Source: Alphaproteobacteria bacterium
Lineage (GTDB): Bacteria; Pseudomonadota; Alphaproteobacteria; Pelagibacterales; Pelagibacteraceae
Direction: 5' to 3'
Assembly (NCBI GenBank): GCA_016870175.1
Contig: VGCG01000001.1
Location: 1-64,000, forward strand
Length of the DNA: 64,000 nt
Each line of letters starts with the position of its first letter. Position 1 is the stretch's first letter. Below are positions 1 through 8,304 of the stretch, one piece after another. A program made the translations under genes and the position numbers. The notes beneath the pieces are model-generated. The model saw nothing but the letters and a program-made list of their open reading frames with translations, had not been told where the DNA came from and made no database searches.

Positions 1-418
1 GTTTTTCAAAGTTATAAAGTATTATTTTGCAATCATTTAATTTATTTATTATTTTTGTATAAAAATTAATTACATCTTCATCTTGATATTTATAGTATGC
101 GGGGGGCATTATTAAAAATTTGTCAAAACCGAGTTGCATTGAAATTTGCATTAAATTAATTGTATCCCATAAGGAATTAGTACCAGTGCCAATAATAAAT
201 CGTTCTCTATAGGAACTATTCGTTAGTTCGTTTATCAGTTGAATTTTTTCACTTAAAGAAACTAGTTGTGATTGACCAGTGCTTCCGAAAAAAACTGCCC
301 CATGACAACCATAATCAATGATATTTTCAGCATGTCTTATCGTTTTATCAATATTTAACGATAAATCATTATTGATTATTGATAGTGATGCCCCATAAAT
401 CCCTTTTATTAAGCTCAT
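1..418 (-). CDS. DapA/N-acetylneuraminate lyase superfamily protein (N-terminal part, cut by window edge)
   Basis: The minus-strand frame is open from an ATG at 418 to the left edge, giving about 139 N-terminal residues. It begins with MSLIKGIYGAS and contains GAVFFGSTGQSQLVSLSEK, the class I aldolase (DHDPS/NAL) signature normally written GTTGE..TLS, followed by a KFLIMPPAYYKYQDED segment that matches the family's PYY-containing strand. The schiff-base lysine lies beyond the edge. The family includes dihydrodipicolinate synthase, sialic acid lyase and several sugar-acid aldolases. The altered signature (ST for TT, Q for E) makes a housekeeping DapA less likely than an accessory aldolase, but the substrate cannot be named. 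The following 490 bases carry no gene, as at the border of a variable region. Confidence 0.75.
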   Translation of the reverse strand, partial: MSLIKGIYGASLSIINNDLSLNIDKTIRHAENIIDYGCHGAVFFGSTGQSQLVSLSEKIQLINELTNSSYRERFIIGTGTNSLWDTINLMQISMQLGFDKFLIMPPAYYKYQDEDVINFYTKIINKLNDCKIILYNFEK

Positions 419-911
419 AGAAATTAAATTAACATTATTATAAATATTAAAATTATATCAATTAATTAATAAAATAAATAATAATTTAATTATTGCTTCT
501 AAAGTTTTAGGAGCTTATTTATCCAAAGAGATTTAAAAAAAAAGAAAATATAATTTTCACTTCTATATTATTAAAGAAAAATTTTTAAAATTATGCTTTT
601 CTGAACATATCTAAAAAAGTAAAATTCGAAAATTTAATATTTAAAAAAAAATTAATAATAAAAATTATAAAAAAATTTCTATTTAAAATTTAGATACTTT
701 TACAGTCATTCTTGGATAGACAAAATTGTCAGAATTATTAAACATATTTACGAACCAAGACCACAAGACACTATTTTATCTGGTTATAAAAAAATTAAGC
801 TATAGAAATTTTGAATATTACTTATAGAATTAGTAATTTAAATTATAAAAAATTTTTTTTAATTAAGAATTTTTTTCGACAAAAATTAACTGAAGAAATG
901 TATAATAACAT
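419..911. other. Gene-poor, extremely AT-rich stretch with possible coding remnants
   Basis: This is the only gap over 300 bases in the window. Most of it is A/T homopolymer-like sequence. Two short plus-strand frames read less randomly: about 444-536, ending ASKVLGAYLSKEI-stop, and about 665-804, containing HSWIDKIVRIIKHIYEPRP and ending at a TAG at 802-804. Neither has a credible start. They may be tails of decayed genes. I see no tRNA fold, transposon end or terminator in the stretch. Confidence 0.4.
665..804 (+). pseudogene. Possible 3' remnant of an unknown protein gene
   Basis: The frame ending at TAG 802-804 encodes about 45 residues including YFYSHSWIDKIVR and YEPRPQDTILSGYKKIKL. The W, H, P, R and D content and the locally higher GC differ from the surrounding A/T noise. 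Upstream, the frame dissolves into K/N-only codons. No start codon with a ribosome-binding site is present. I do not recognise the family. It could be a degraded C-terminus of a surface-sugar gene, given the DapA-like and GT9 neighbours, or it could be chance. Confidence 0.25.
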
Positions 912-1850
912 ATGAATACAGGTATTTATTTGAGCTATAGTGGTCTTGGTGCAAATTTACTGCACCTTTCATACTGTCATCAAATAGCTAAAAAATACGG
1001 AGCAGTTACTATAATAACATTATGTAAAAATTTAGGAGAGACACTCCAGGATGATCCTTTAATTAAAGAGGTTTACTACTTAGATAAATATCAAAAAAAA
1101 TTTTTTGATATTTTAAAGTTGAGTAAAGTCTTAAAAAAATTTAATTTTGCTAATTTGTTAATTTTTTACCCTAGTATTAGAATATATTTCGCAGCTAAAT
1201 TAGCGAAAATCAATAATATTAAAATCTATAATGTTTTTAAAAAAAAAAATTTACATTTAGTACTGGCAGCAAAAGAGCTAACGGAAAAGTTCCTAAAAAT
1301 TAGCAAATGCCCTACAGAAACAAAATTTTTTATTAAAAAAGAAAGATTAAATGAAATTAAGGAAAAATATAATCAAGAGAAATTTAAAATAGTCATAGGT
1401 GCGGGGTCATCAGGCCCTACAACCAGATGGGGAGCTAAAAATTTTTCAGAATTAATCAATAGGTTAAATGAAGTAGATGACTATTTTTTTTTTATTTTAT
1501 GTGGACCCAATGAAAAAGATATTGAAAGTGAAATTACATCTAAAATCAAAAAAAAAAATTTTATTACATTAAGTAATAAAAAAATTATAGATGTAATTCC
1601 TTATCTTTGTTTTGCCGATATGTATGTAGGAAATGATTCTTTTGGATCCCATATCACTTCTCAATCAGGCATAAAAAGTATTGTGATTATTTTAGATAGT
1701 CCGAGAGCTTATACTGATTATAGTCAAAACTATTATCGGATTTTACCAGAAAACTTTGATATAAATGATGTAACTCATGGATCTAATATAAATCCAAATT
1801 TAATTACAGTTGAGATGGTAATTAATAAAATAAAACACTTAAAAAATTAA
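912..1850 (+). CDS. Glycosyltransferase family 9 (heptosyltransferase-like)
   Basis: This protein of 312 residues has the two-Rossmann GT-B layout of ADP-heptose:LPS heptosyltransferases. The N-terminal half begins with a glycine-rich loop (SYSGLGANLLHLS, residues 9-20). The C-terminal half has the nucleotide-sugar signature: GAGSSGPTTRWGAKNF (163-178), a FFILCGPNEKD strand (193-203) and FADMYVGNDSFGSHITSQSG (234-253), equivalent to the family's D-S-G-P-x-H-x-A loop. It probably transfers a sugar to lipopolysaccharide core or another surface glycan at the cytoplasmic face of the inner membrane; the sugar is unknown. It stands alone with no LPS operon next to it. Its stop codon shares a TTAA quartet with the opposing gene. 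Confidence 0.75.
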   Translation: MNTGIYLSYSGLGANLLHLSYCHQIAKKYGAVTIITLCKNLGETLQDDPLIKEVYYLDKYQKKFFDILKLSKVLKKFNFANLLIFYPSIRIYFAAKLAKINNIKIYNVFKKKNLHLVLAAKELTEKFLKISKCPTETKFFIKKERLNEIKEKYNQEKFKIVIGAGSSGPTTRWGAKNFSELINRLNEVDDYFFFILCGPNEKDIESEITSKIKKKNFITLSNKKIIDVIPYLCFADMYVGNDSFGSHITSQSGIKSIVIILDSPRAYTDYSQNYYRILPENFDINDVTHGSNINPNLITVEMVINKIKHLKN

Positions 1851-2356
1851 TTACAATCTTTTAAAACAATATCTTTAGCCTCATTAACAATTGTTGCAAG
1901 TCTACTTAGTTCTGGACTAATATCAGGATGAATTTTTTTCATAATTTTTTTATATGACGCAAGAACCTCTTGTTTATCGTATTTATTATTTGAATTTAAA
2001 TTTAAAATTTTATAGGCCTCATCTCTTGATATAGATTTTGTATTAAGTTTAGAATTTGAATTATTAAAGTTGAATCTGCCAGAATTTTTTAAAATTCTAA
2101 GTAAACCCCATAATCTAAAAATTTGAAATAAAGTTATACCTGCCTTACTTTTAATTAGCGTCAAAATACCTATAACAAATGGAATAGAAAAAATATATTT
2201 ACCTATAAAAATTGCAATTATTGAAATTAAAATTAGCAAAATAATTAAAAATTTTCTTAAAAAACTAGAAATTTTTATTGATGTCGAATTTACGAACCAG
2301 TTTAAAGAAAAATAAAAAATAATGGAAACAATTAGTATTAAAAAAAAAATATTCAT
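1847..2356 (-). CDS. Membrane-anchored J-domain protein (Pam18/TimB-like layout)
   Basis: With the ATG at 2356 the protein has 169 residues. An upstream in-frame ATG at 2389 would overlap the divergent peptidase gene, so 2356 is preferred. The N-terminal half is hydrophobic (segments near residues 1-23 and 36-68) and is followed by a linker. The C-terminal half is a short J-domain (about 108-169) with SRDEAYKILNL and the invariant HPD motif at 143-145, which stimulates Hsp70 (DnaK) ATPase. A membrane anchor followed by a C-terminal J-domain is the layout of mitochondrial Pam18/Tim14 and of its alphaproteobacterial relatives. The Hsp70 partner and client are inferred, not shown. Confidence 0.75.
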   Translation of the reverse strand: MNIFFLILIVSIIFYFSLNWFVNSTSIKISSFLRKFLIILLILISIIAIFIGKYIFSIPFVIGILTLIKSKAGITLFQIFRLWGLLRILKNSGRFNFNNSNSKLNTKSISRDEAYKILNLNSNNKYDKQEVLASYKKIMKKIHPDISPELSRLATIVNEAKDIVLKDCN

Positions 2357-2374
2357 ATAAAAAATTAAATAATA

Positions 2375-4450
2375 ATGAAAATACCACAACTCTCAAAAAA
2401 AAAAGAAATAAAATCTTATCACAACACTACCTGGGAGGATAATTATAGCTGGATTCATCAAGAAAATATTTTAGAAGTATTAAAAGATAAAAATAAATTA
2501 AACCCTGAAGTAAAAAAATATCTTGATGAAGAAAATTTATTCACCGAATATCATCTAAAAGATACACGAATTTTACAAAAAAAACTTTTTGAAGAAATAA
2601 AAGGAAGAATAAAATTAGATGACGAGTCACTTCCATATAAAGATCATACTTATCAATATTGGAATAAAACTACAAAAGTTGGAAATTATTCAATTAAACT
2701 TCGTAAAAAAATAAACTCTGATATAATTGAGGAAATTTGGAATGGAGACAAAGAAAAAAAACTTTTAGGTGTAGAATATTTTGGTATTGGCAGTTTAGAA
2801 GTTAGTAACAATGATAAATATTTGGGCTACTCATTAGACCTAAAAGGATCAGAATATTACACTATCTACATTAGGGAAATTAAAACTAATAAAATTATTA
2901 CTAAAAAAATTTCAGATACTTCGGGTTCTATCACTTTTTCTTTAGATGACAATTATTTTTTTTATTCAAAGCTTGATGAAAATCACAGAGCAAGAGAAAT
3001 TTACCGGCATGAGATTGGAAATTTCGAAAAGGACGATGAATTAATTTTCAAAGAAAAAAGTGAAGCTTTTACTGTAAGCATTGGTTTAAGTGCAGATGAA
3101 AAATATTACTTTATTTCTACCTCCGATCATAACACATCCGAACAATATTATTTTAATGTTGACGAAAAAAAACCTCTTCCCAAATTAATTCTAGAAAGAG
3201 AAAAAGGAATTTTATACTCAGTAAATTCCTGGAATAACAGATTTTATAACCACACAAATAAAAAAGCTGAAGATTTTAAGATAGACGTTTCAGATAGCTT
3301 AGAATTTCAAGATTGGAAGCCATTTATTTCTCCTAAAGAGGAGGTTTTAATTGGAGGCTGCACCTTTTTGAAAAATTGGATTATTAGGTCAGAAACCTCT
3401 AATGCATTAGATAAATTATTTGTTAAAAATATATTAACTGGAAAAGAAGAAGAATTAATATTTTCTGACGAAAATGTTTATATACCAAGCGTTTCTTTAG
3501 TTCAAAGAGATAAGAATACCGATGAGATTTATCTGGGTTACGCTTCTCCAAAAACTCCTTCGAGAACTTATTTATATAATTTATCCTCTAAATCAAAAAA
3601 ATTAGTTAAAGAACAAGAAATACCTTCAGGTCATAATCCTGACAATTACATTGTTGAAAGAGTTGAATTCGAATCTCATGATGGAAGGACGGTACCCCTT
3701 ACTATTACCAGACATAAGAAAACGAAAATTGATGGTAATGCAAATTTACTACTTTATGGCTATGGATCTTATGGAAATTCTATAAGTCCAGGTTTTTCAT
3801 CAACAAAACTAAGTCTTATCGATAGAGATATTATTTTGGCAACCGTGCACACTAGAGGTGGAATGGAAAAAGGCATGAGGTGGTGGAAAGAAGGAAAACT
3901 TACAAACAAAAAAAATACTTTTGAAGATTATATACATGCAGCAAAATACTTAATTAATAAAAATTACACTTCAAAAGGTAAAATAATTGGTATGGGCGGT
4001 TCGGCAGGAGGTCTATTAATGGGAGTCGTAGTAAATCAAGCTCCTGATTTATTTTTAGGGATTATAATGGCAGTCCCATTTGTTGACTGTTTAACTACAA
4101 ATTTAGACCACTCTTTACCATTAACCATAGGTGAATTTGATGAATTTGGTAATGCCAAAGACAATAAAAAGCATTTTGATTATATTTTTTCTTATGCACC
4201 ATATAATAATATAAAAAAAATGGATTATCCTCATATGCTAATCACAGCAAGTTTGAGCGATAATAGAGTTTTATTTGATGAACCTACAAAATATATTGCA
4301 AAATTAAGAGAATATAAAACCGATAACAATTTATTACTTTTGAAAACAGAAATGAACGCTGGACACAGTGGTAAATCAGGCAGAGATAGTGCGATAGAGG
4401 AAATTGCGTTTGATTACGCATTTGCCCTAAAAATATCCAATAAAATTTAA
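2375..4450 (+). CDS. ptrB: Oligopeptidase B (S9A serine peptidase)
   Basis: The 691 residues fit the family's usual 680-710. The N-terminus carries a propeller-type region beginning with a TWEDNYSWIHQE element equivalent to the D-x-Y-x-W-L motif. The C-terminal alpha/beta hydrolase domain contains LLLYGYGSYGNS, THTRGG-like and KNTFEDYI blocks, then the nucleophile elbow GMGGSAGG with Ser543. Asp629 (SLSDNRV) and His664 (NAGHSG) complete the triad. The enzyme cleaves short peptides, typically after Arg or Lys; no signal peptide is seen, so it is probably cytoplasmic. Start and stop codons are clean and no frameshift is visible despite many poly-A runs. Confidence 0.9.
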   Translation: MKIPQLSKKKEIKSYHNTTWEDNYSWIHQENILEVLKDKNKLNPEVKKYLDEENLFTEYHLKDTRILQKKLFEEIKGRIKLDDESLPYKDHTYQYWNKTTKVGNYSIKLRKKINSDIIEEIWNGDKEKKLLGVEYFGIGSLEVSNNDKYLGYSLDLKGSEYYTIYIREIKTNKIITKKISDTSGSITFSLDDNYFFYSKLDENHRAREIYRHEIGNFEKDDELIFKEKSEAFTVSIGLSADEKYYFISTSDHNTSEQYYFNVDEKKPLPKLILEREKGILYSVNSWNNRFYNHTNKKAEDFKIDVSDSLEFQDWKPFISPKEEVLIGGCTFLKNWIIRSETSNALDKLFVKNILTGKEEELIFSDENVYIPSVSLVQRDKNTDEIYLGYASPKTPSRTYLYNLSSKSKKLVKEQEIPSGHNPDNYIVERVEFESHDGRTVPLTITRHKKTKIDGNANLLLYGYGSYGNSISPGFSSTKLSLIDRDIILATVHTRGGMEKGMRWWKEGKLTNKKNTFEDYIHAAKYLINKNYTSKGKIIGMGGSAGGLLMGVVVNQAPDLFLGIIMAVPFVDCLTTNLDHSLPLTIGEFDEFGNAKDNKKHFDYIFSYAPYNNIKKMDYPHMLITASLSDNRVLFDEPTKYIAKLREYKTDNNLLLLKTEMNAGHSGKSGRDSAIEEIAFDYAFALKISNKI

Positions 4451-4461
4451 TTTTTTTCAAT

Positions 4462-4492
4462 CTTGAAATATTTAAACTAATTCCTAACTATA
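4462..4492 (+). promoter_or_regulatory. Heat-shock (RpoH-type) promoter upstream of the Hsp20 gene
   Basis: CTTGAAA at 4462-4468 is followed, 17 bases after its CTTG core, by CCTAACTATA at 4483-4492. The alphaproteobacterial sigma-32 consensus is CTTG, 17-18 bases, then CYTATNTNNG; the -10 matches at most positions with two mismatches. Placement about 60 bases before a small heat-shock gene supports the call. No expression evidence is available. Confidence 0.5.
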
Positions 4493-4552
4493 TTACGTAA
4501 GTTGCCAGATGGGACTTACATAAAAATAACTTGCTAAACAAAGGAGTGTATT

Positions 4553-4999
4553 ATGACAAGTAAGGATCTATCTATATTTAACTCTCTAAGACCATTTTCA
4601 ATTGGTTTTGACGATATGTTCGACCAATTTGAGAATATGCTTGGAAATGGAAGTTTGACAATGCATTCAAATTATCCACCATACAACATCAGAAAAACTG
4701 GCAAAGATAATTATGCTATTGAAGTAGCATTAGCTGGCTTTAACAAAAATGATGTAGAGGTTGAGTTTGAGGATAATTTATTAACTGTAAGAACCAAACA
4801 CGTTAATAAATCAGAAAATACAGATGTTGATGGAGAAATCATTCACAAAGGTATTTCTCAAAGACAATTTGCAAGAACATTTACAATTGCAGATGATATT
4901 AAAGTAAATAATGCTGCGCTTAAAGATGGTCTTTTAACAATATCTTGTGAAAGAATTGTTCCAGAACATAAAAAGAAAAAACTTATCGAAATAAAATAA
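4553..4999 (+). CDS. Small heat-shock protein, Hsp20/IbpA family
   Basis: This 148-residue protein has the standard layout: a variable N-terminus with FDDMFDQFENML (about 19-30), a central alpha-crystallin domain starting at YPPYNIRKTG and including AIEVALAGFNKNDVEVE, and a late ARTFTIADDI strand with a L-x-I-like C-terminal stretch. It is an ATP-independent holdase that binds unfolding proteins and passes them to DnaK/ClpB. A strong ribosome-binding site, AAGGAG at 4541-4546, lies 6 bases before the ATG. An RpoH-like promoter precedes it and a bidirectional hairpin terminator follows it, so it is probably transcribed alone. Confidence 0.92.
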   Translation: MTSKDLSIFNSLRPFSIGFDDMFDQFENMLGNGSLTMHSNYPPYNIRKTGKDNYAIEVALAGFNKNDVEVEFEDNLLTVRTKHVNKSENTDVDGEIIHKGISQRQFARTFTIADDIKVNNAALKDGLLTISCERIVPEHKKKKLIEIK

Positions 5000-5007
5000 G
5001 TTTAGCC

Positions 5008-5038
5008 TTACTTGCGGAGATAAATTCTCCGCAAGTAA
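5008..5038. terminator. Bidirectional rho-independent terminator
   Basis: An inverted repeat with stem 5008-5020 and 5026-5038 (core ACTTGCGGAGA / TCTCCGCAAGT) encloses a 5-base loop. It is the most GC-rich stem in an AT-rich setting and sits exactly between the converging Hsp20 and lipoprotein genes, 8 bases from one stop and 3 from the other. Confidence 0.85.
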
Positions 5039-5041
5039 TTA

Positions 5042-5347
5042 TTAAAAACATCCGTTTGATACAAACCCAATAACTTTTGAGTCTGAGTTTATTTCAAATC
5101 TTCTTTCACAAGGAATAGTGTATTTTTTGCTATTATAAACAAACACCATGTTTCCTTTTTCATTTCTAAAATCTTCATCTGGCTTACCTAAATTCATTTG
5201 TAAATCAGTAGAAGATTTACCAATAAACTTACTTAAGCTTTCATTCTCTTTTTCAACAATTGCATCAGTTTTTTTCTTAATAGTCTGACATCCTGAAATC
5301 ACAACCATCATGATCAAAGAGATTAAAATAAATTTTATTTTTTTCAT
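5042..5347 (-). CDS. Small outer-membrane-type lipoprotein, BamE/SmpA-like fold
   Basis: I start the gene at ATG 5347, giving MKKIKFILISLIMMVVISGC. The ATG at 5377 would add ten residues before the signal peptide. The signal sequence ends in a lipobox, ISGC, so Cys20 is probably lipidated. The mature part of about 80 residues has the pattern of BamE/OmlA-like proteins: LQMNLGKPDEDFRNEKGN, then a MVFVYNSKKY strand and two late cysteines (IPCERRFEI and SNGCF) that may form a disulfide. BamE itself helps the outer-membrane beta-barrel assembly complex; membership of that complex here is only inferred. Confidence 0.7.
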   Translation of the reverse strand: MKKIKFILISLIMMVVISGCQTIKKKTDAIVEKENESLSKFIGKSSTDLQMNLGKPDEDFRNEKGNMVFVYNSKKYTIPCERRFEINSDSKVIGFVSNGCF

Positions 5348-5473
5348 GATTGAACAATTATACATAAATTGTGGCATAAATATAAACTTTTGAGTTGAAT
5401 ATTGTGAATAAACTTAAATTTAAAAGAGCAATTTGCAATAGAATCAATTACTTTTCCCGCTAAGGAGAAAAAA

Positions 5474-6784
5474 ATGCTTGAAAATTATTTTAATTATAAA
5501 AAACATAAAACAGACTTTAAAACTGAAGTAATGGCCGGAGTTGCAACTTTTTTAACAATGGCTTACATAATGTTTTTAAATCCATTCATTCTATCTGGAG
5601 AATTTGCTGGTCCAGAAAAAGGATTTTTTGATTTTGGGGGTATTTTTACAGCAACAATTCTTGCTACTTCATTTGCTTGTTTTTTAATGGGATTTTACGG
5701 GAAAAGCTGGCCAATCGGTCTTGCGCCTGGAATGGGAATTAATGCATTTGTTGCATTTGGAGTTGTAGGAGGTATGGGTTACACACCTCAAGCTGCACTA
5801 GGAGCAACTTTAATTGCCGGTATATTATTTCTTATCATCTCTTTAACACCAATTAGAGCATGGTTAATAAATTCAATCCCCAAAAGTTTAAAGCTAGGTA
5901 TCGGGGCAGGTATTGGTTTGTTTCTATCAATAATTGGTTTGGAAATAATGGGGGTAGTTGCCGACGATCCTGTTACTTTAGTTACTTTAGGAAATCTCAA
6001 AGATCCACTTATCATCTTAGGTTGCTTGGCTTTTGTTTCCATGATTGTGATGGAAAAATTAAACATTAAGGGAAATATTATTATTGGAATTATAGCATTT
6101 AGTATTATTGCTTGGGTTTCAGGTCTTCAAAAATTTAATGGAATTATAGGACCTATCCCGCCAATGACCCATCTTTTGGATTTTGATTTTAACGCAGTTT
6201 TGACAGCAGGGATGTCCTCTATAATTTTCACTTTATTATTCATCGACTTTTTTGATACTACAGGAACTCTTACCTCTGTAGCGAATGTCTCTGGAAAAGT
6301 AGATAAACAAGGAAAAGTTGAAGATATTGGCAAAGCAATGCTGTCGGATAGTGTCGGCACTGTTGCAGGAGCATTGTTAGGAACAACGACCGTAACAAGT
6401 TATGTAGAGTCCGGTGCTGGAGTTAAAGCAGGTGGAAGAACTGGAATGACATCAGTAGTTATTGGTGTTTTGTTTTTAGCTTGCTTATTTTTAGCACCTA
6501 TTGCAACCAGTCTACCGAAACAAATTGATGGGGCTGCTCTTTTATATGTAGCTGTTTTATTTGTAAGAAATATCGTAGATATTGAATGGGACGATATTGC
6601 TGAATCTGCGCCTGCAGTGTTAGCAATGATAGCAATGCCCTTAACTTATAGTATTAGTTATGGTATTGCATTATCCTTCATTTCATATGCTTTAATCAAA
6701 ATCTTTACTGGTAAATTTTCAAGCACTTCATCAGCAATTTGGATTATAGCAATATTAAGCGTAATCAGTTTTGTTGTCGCTTAG
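5474..6784 (+). CDS. AzgA-type purine (hypoxanthine/guanine/adenine) permease, NCS2 superfamily
   Basis: The protein has 436 residues and about 12 to 14 hydrophobic segments. The N-terminus TEVMAGVATFLTMAYIMFLNP is the hallmark of the AzgA/PbuG branch, and GLAPGMGINAFVAF and the FFDTTGTLTSVAN loop are the conserved substrate-site regions of this branch. It imports purine bases with protons across the inner membrane. AAGGAG at 5462-5467 is a good ribosome-binding site. It converges on a purine phosphoribosyltransferase gene, so uptake and conversion to nucleotides sit side by side. Exact base preference cannot be read from sequence. Confidence 0.88.
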   Translation: MLENYFNYKKHKTDFKTEVMAGVATFLTMAYIMFLNPFILSGEFAGPEKGFFDFGGIFTATILATSFACFLMGFYGKSWPIGLAPGMGINAFVAFGVVGGMGYTPQAALGATLIAGILFLIISLTPIRAWLINSIPKSLKLGIGAGIGLFLSIIGLEIMGVVADDPVTLVTLGNLKDPLIILGCLAFVSMIVMEKLNIKGNIIIGIIAFSIIAWVSGLQKFNGIIGPIPPMTHLLDFDFNAVLTAGMSSIIFTLLFIDFFDTTGTLTSVANVSGKVDKQGKVEDIGKAMLSDSVGTVAGALLGTTTVTSYVESGAGVKAGGRTGMTSVVIGVLFLACLFLAPIATSLPKQIDGAALLYVAVLFVRNIVDIEWDDIAESAPAVLAMIAMPLTYSISYGIALSFISYALIKIFTGKFSSTSSAIWIIAILSVISFVVA

Positions 6785-6799
6785 AAATATATTGAACAG

Positions 6800-6819
6800 G
6801 GCTAGTTTAAATACTAGCC
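6800..6819. terminator. Hairpin terminator between the purine permease and PRTase genes
   Basis: GGCTAGT at 6800-6806 pairs with ACTAGCC at 6813-6819 around a 6-base loop, and the plus strand then reads TTGTTTATTTC. The right arm contains the stop codon of the converging phosphoribosyltransferase gene (6814-6816), so the hairpin overlaps its 3' end. Confidence 0.65.
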
Positions 6820-7341
6820 TTGTTTATTTCTTTTAATAATTTTTTCAATATTAAGTTCTTCATAATGTTCGGTTGGTTGAACTATCCATGGGTCTGAGTT
6901 TAATCTTACAGGACAATAATCAGGTTCAAAGACAGAAGATTTTTTTTTCCACAAACACGCAGTTTTTACTTCATTAATAAAATTTTTTACTGGTTCATAA
7001 TTTTTTAACCAATCAATACTTTTATTTAAGGTGAGCCCGGTATCTGAAAGATCGTCAATTAATAGAACCCTGTTAAAATCTTTTTGATTAGCTAGGGAAC
7101 TCAGTTCCCTTGCAAACACTAACTGTCCTTGTTGATCTTCAATTCCTTTTCCTGAGTAACTTTGAATTACAATATAAGCAATGGGTAATTTTAATATCCT
7201 TGATAGGATGTCTATGATGGGAGCTGCACCTCTCATTATTCCGACAAGAACTGTCGGTTGGTAATTTTTATGAATTATAATTGCTAATTTTTCAACAATT
7301 TTGATATATTCGTCAAAAGTGATAATTAATTTCTCTGCCAT
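6814..7341 (-). CDS. Purine phosphoribosyltransferase (Gpt/xanthine-hypoxanthine-guanine type)
   Basis: With ATG 7341 (MAEKLIITFDEY) the protein has 175 residues; a second ATG at 7356 would add MIIVF. It has the type I PRTase fold: LVGIMRGAAPIID for the first loop, and the PRPP-binding block VLLIDDLSDTGLTL with adjacent acidic residues. The hood region near the C-terminus contains DYCPVRLNSDPWIVQP, in which a Trp-Ile-Val stretch resembles the purine-stacking segment of bacterial Gpt. It would join imported purine bases to PRPP to give nucleotides. The neighbouring permease strengthens the assignment; the preferred base is not determined. Confidence 0.8.
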   Translation of the reverse strand: MAEKLIITFDEYIKIVEKLAIIIHKNYQPTVLVGIMRGAAPIIDILSRILKLPIAYIVIQSYSGKGIEDQQGQLVFARELSSLANQKDFNRVLLIDDLSDTGLTLNKSIDWLKNYEPVKNFINEVKTACLWKKKSSVFEPDYCPVRLNSDPWIVQPTEHYEELNIEKIIKRNKQG

Positions 7342-7384
7342 AAAAACTATTATCATATTAATTTAAATTTAAAAAGGAGATTTC

Positions 7385-7672
7385 ATGAAAGGTTATATTG
7401 TTTGTGTTTACGAAAGTATAAATAATAAAAATATTCTAAATGAATATGCTAATAAAACTAAGGTGGCAGTTGAAAAATATGAAGGAAAATTTTTAGTTAG
7501 AGGAGGTAAAAAAATTACTACTGAGGGAAAAGATTTTGTCAGAACTGCACTAATAGAATTTGAATCTTTTGAAATTGCTAAAAATTTTTTTTATTCTAAA
7601 GAATATCAACAGGCTCATGACCTATTAAAAGGCACAGTTGTTCGACATCATCAAATTGTTGAAGGATTTTAA
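7385..7672 (+). CDS. DUF1330 family protein (ferredoxin-like fold)
   Basis: This small protein of 95 residues begins MKGYIVCVYESINN and has the family pattern of a beta strand, a helix ending KYEGKFLVRGGK, then ALIEFESFEIAKNFFYSKEYQQA. DUF1330 proteins are dimeric alpha/beta-barrel-like proteins without a firmly established reaction. AAGGAGA at 7374-7380 fixes the ATG. The gene ends on a TTAA quartet shared with the opposing glycosylase gene. Confidence 0.85.
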   Translation: MKGYIVCVYESINNKNILNEYANKTKVAVEKYEGKFLVRGGKKITTEGKDFVRTALIEFESFEIAKNFFYSKEYQQAHDLLKGTVVRHHQIVEGF

Positions 7673-8304
7673 TATTGTATTGGCTCTGGATCAATACTTC
7701 TCCACAAATACCAAGTTGCCACTGAACAATACGGTGAAAATTTTTTTTGTAAAATATTAACAAATTTTTCAGGGGGTAAATATTTCTTCTTATAATTTTT
7801 AGATATAGCTCTTAAAAGGCCTATATCTTTTACTGGCCATATATTTGGACGATTATAAGTGAAAAGTAAAATCATTTCGGCAGACCATCTTCCGATTTGT
7901 CTTAATTGAGACAAATAACTAATTGCATCCTCATCAGGCATTTTTGCAATAAGTTTTGGGTTAAAAGTTTTATCTAAAATTTGTTTTGCAAGATTTTTGA
8001 TTCCTCTTATTTTTTGTTTACTTAAACCACAACCTCTTAATTGTTGTGTCGTCAGATTTTTTACAACATTAGCATTAATTTTATTTTTACATATTTTTTC
8101 AAATTTAACAAAAACTGAGTTTGCAGCAGCCACACTTATTTGCTGACCAACAATACTTTTACATAATGAAAAAAAAACATCTTTTCTTGAAGTCAAAATA
8201 ATCTCCGAAGGAGTTGAATATTTTTCAATTATTTTTTTCATAATATTATCTTTTTTAGATAAATTTTTTTTAGCTTGATGCCAATATTTAGGAATTTTAT
8301 TCAT
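7669..8304 (-). CDS. DNA-3-methyladenine glycosylase II (AlkA-like, HhH-GPD)
   Basis: The 211 residues form a compact helix-hairpin-helix GPD glycosylase. DVFFSLCKSIVGQQISVAAA (42-61) is the first core helix pair. LRQIGRWSAEMILLF (134-148) is the HhH motif and WPVKDIGLLRAI carries the catalytic Asp160. The N-terminal domain of E. coli AlkA is absent, as in the shorter AlkA/MAG group. It removes alkylated purines from DNA in base-excision repair. Its end overlaps by 4 bases with the DUF1330 gene and its start by 8 bases with the EamA transporter gene, with which it is probably co-transcribed. Confidence 0.85.
   Translation of the reverse strand: MNKIPKYWHQAKKNLSKKDNIMKKIIEKYSTPSEIILTSRKDVFFSLCKSIVGQQISVAAANSVFVKFEKICKNKINANVVKNLTTQQLRGCGLSKQKIRGIKNLAKQILDKTFNPKLIAKMPDEDAISYLSQLRQIGRWSAEMILLFTYNRPNIWPVKDIGLLRAISKNYKKKYLPPEKFVNILQKKFSPYCSVATWYLWRSIDPEPIQY

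Noticed and set aside
2357..2389. Upstream ATG for the J-domain protein (MWYFHYYLIFY extension)
   Set aside because: It would overlap the divergent peptidase start by 15 bases and adds residues before a natural signal-anchor start at 2356.
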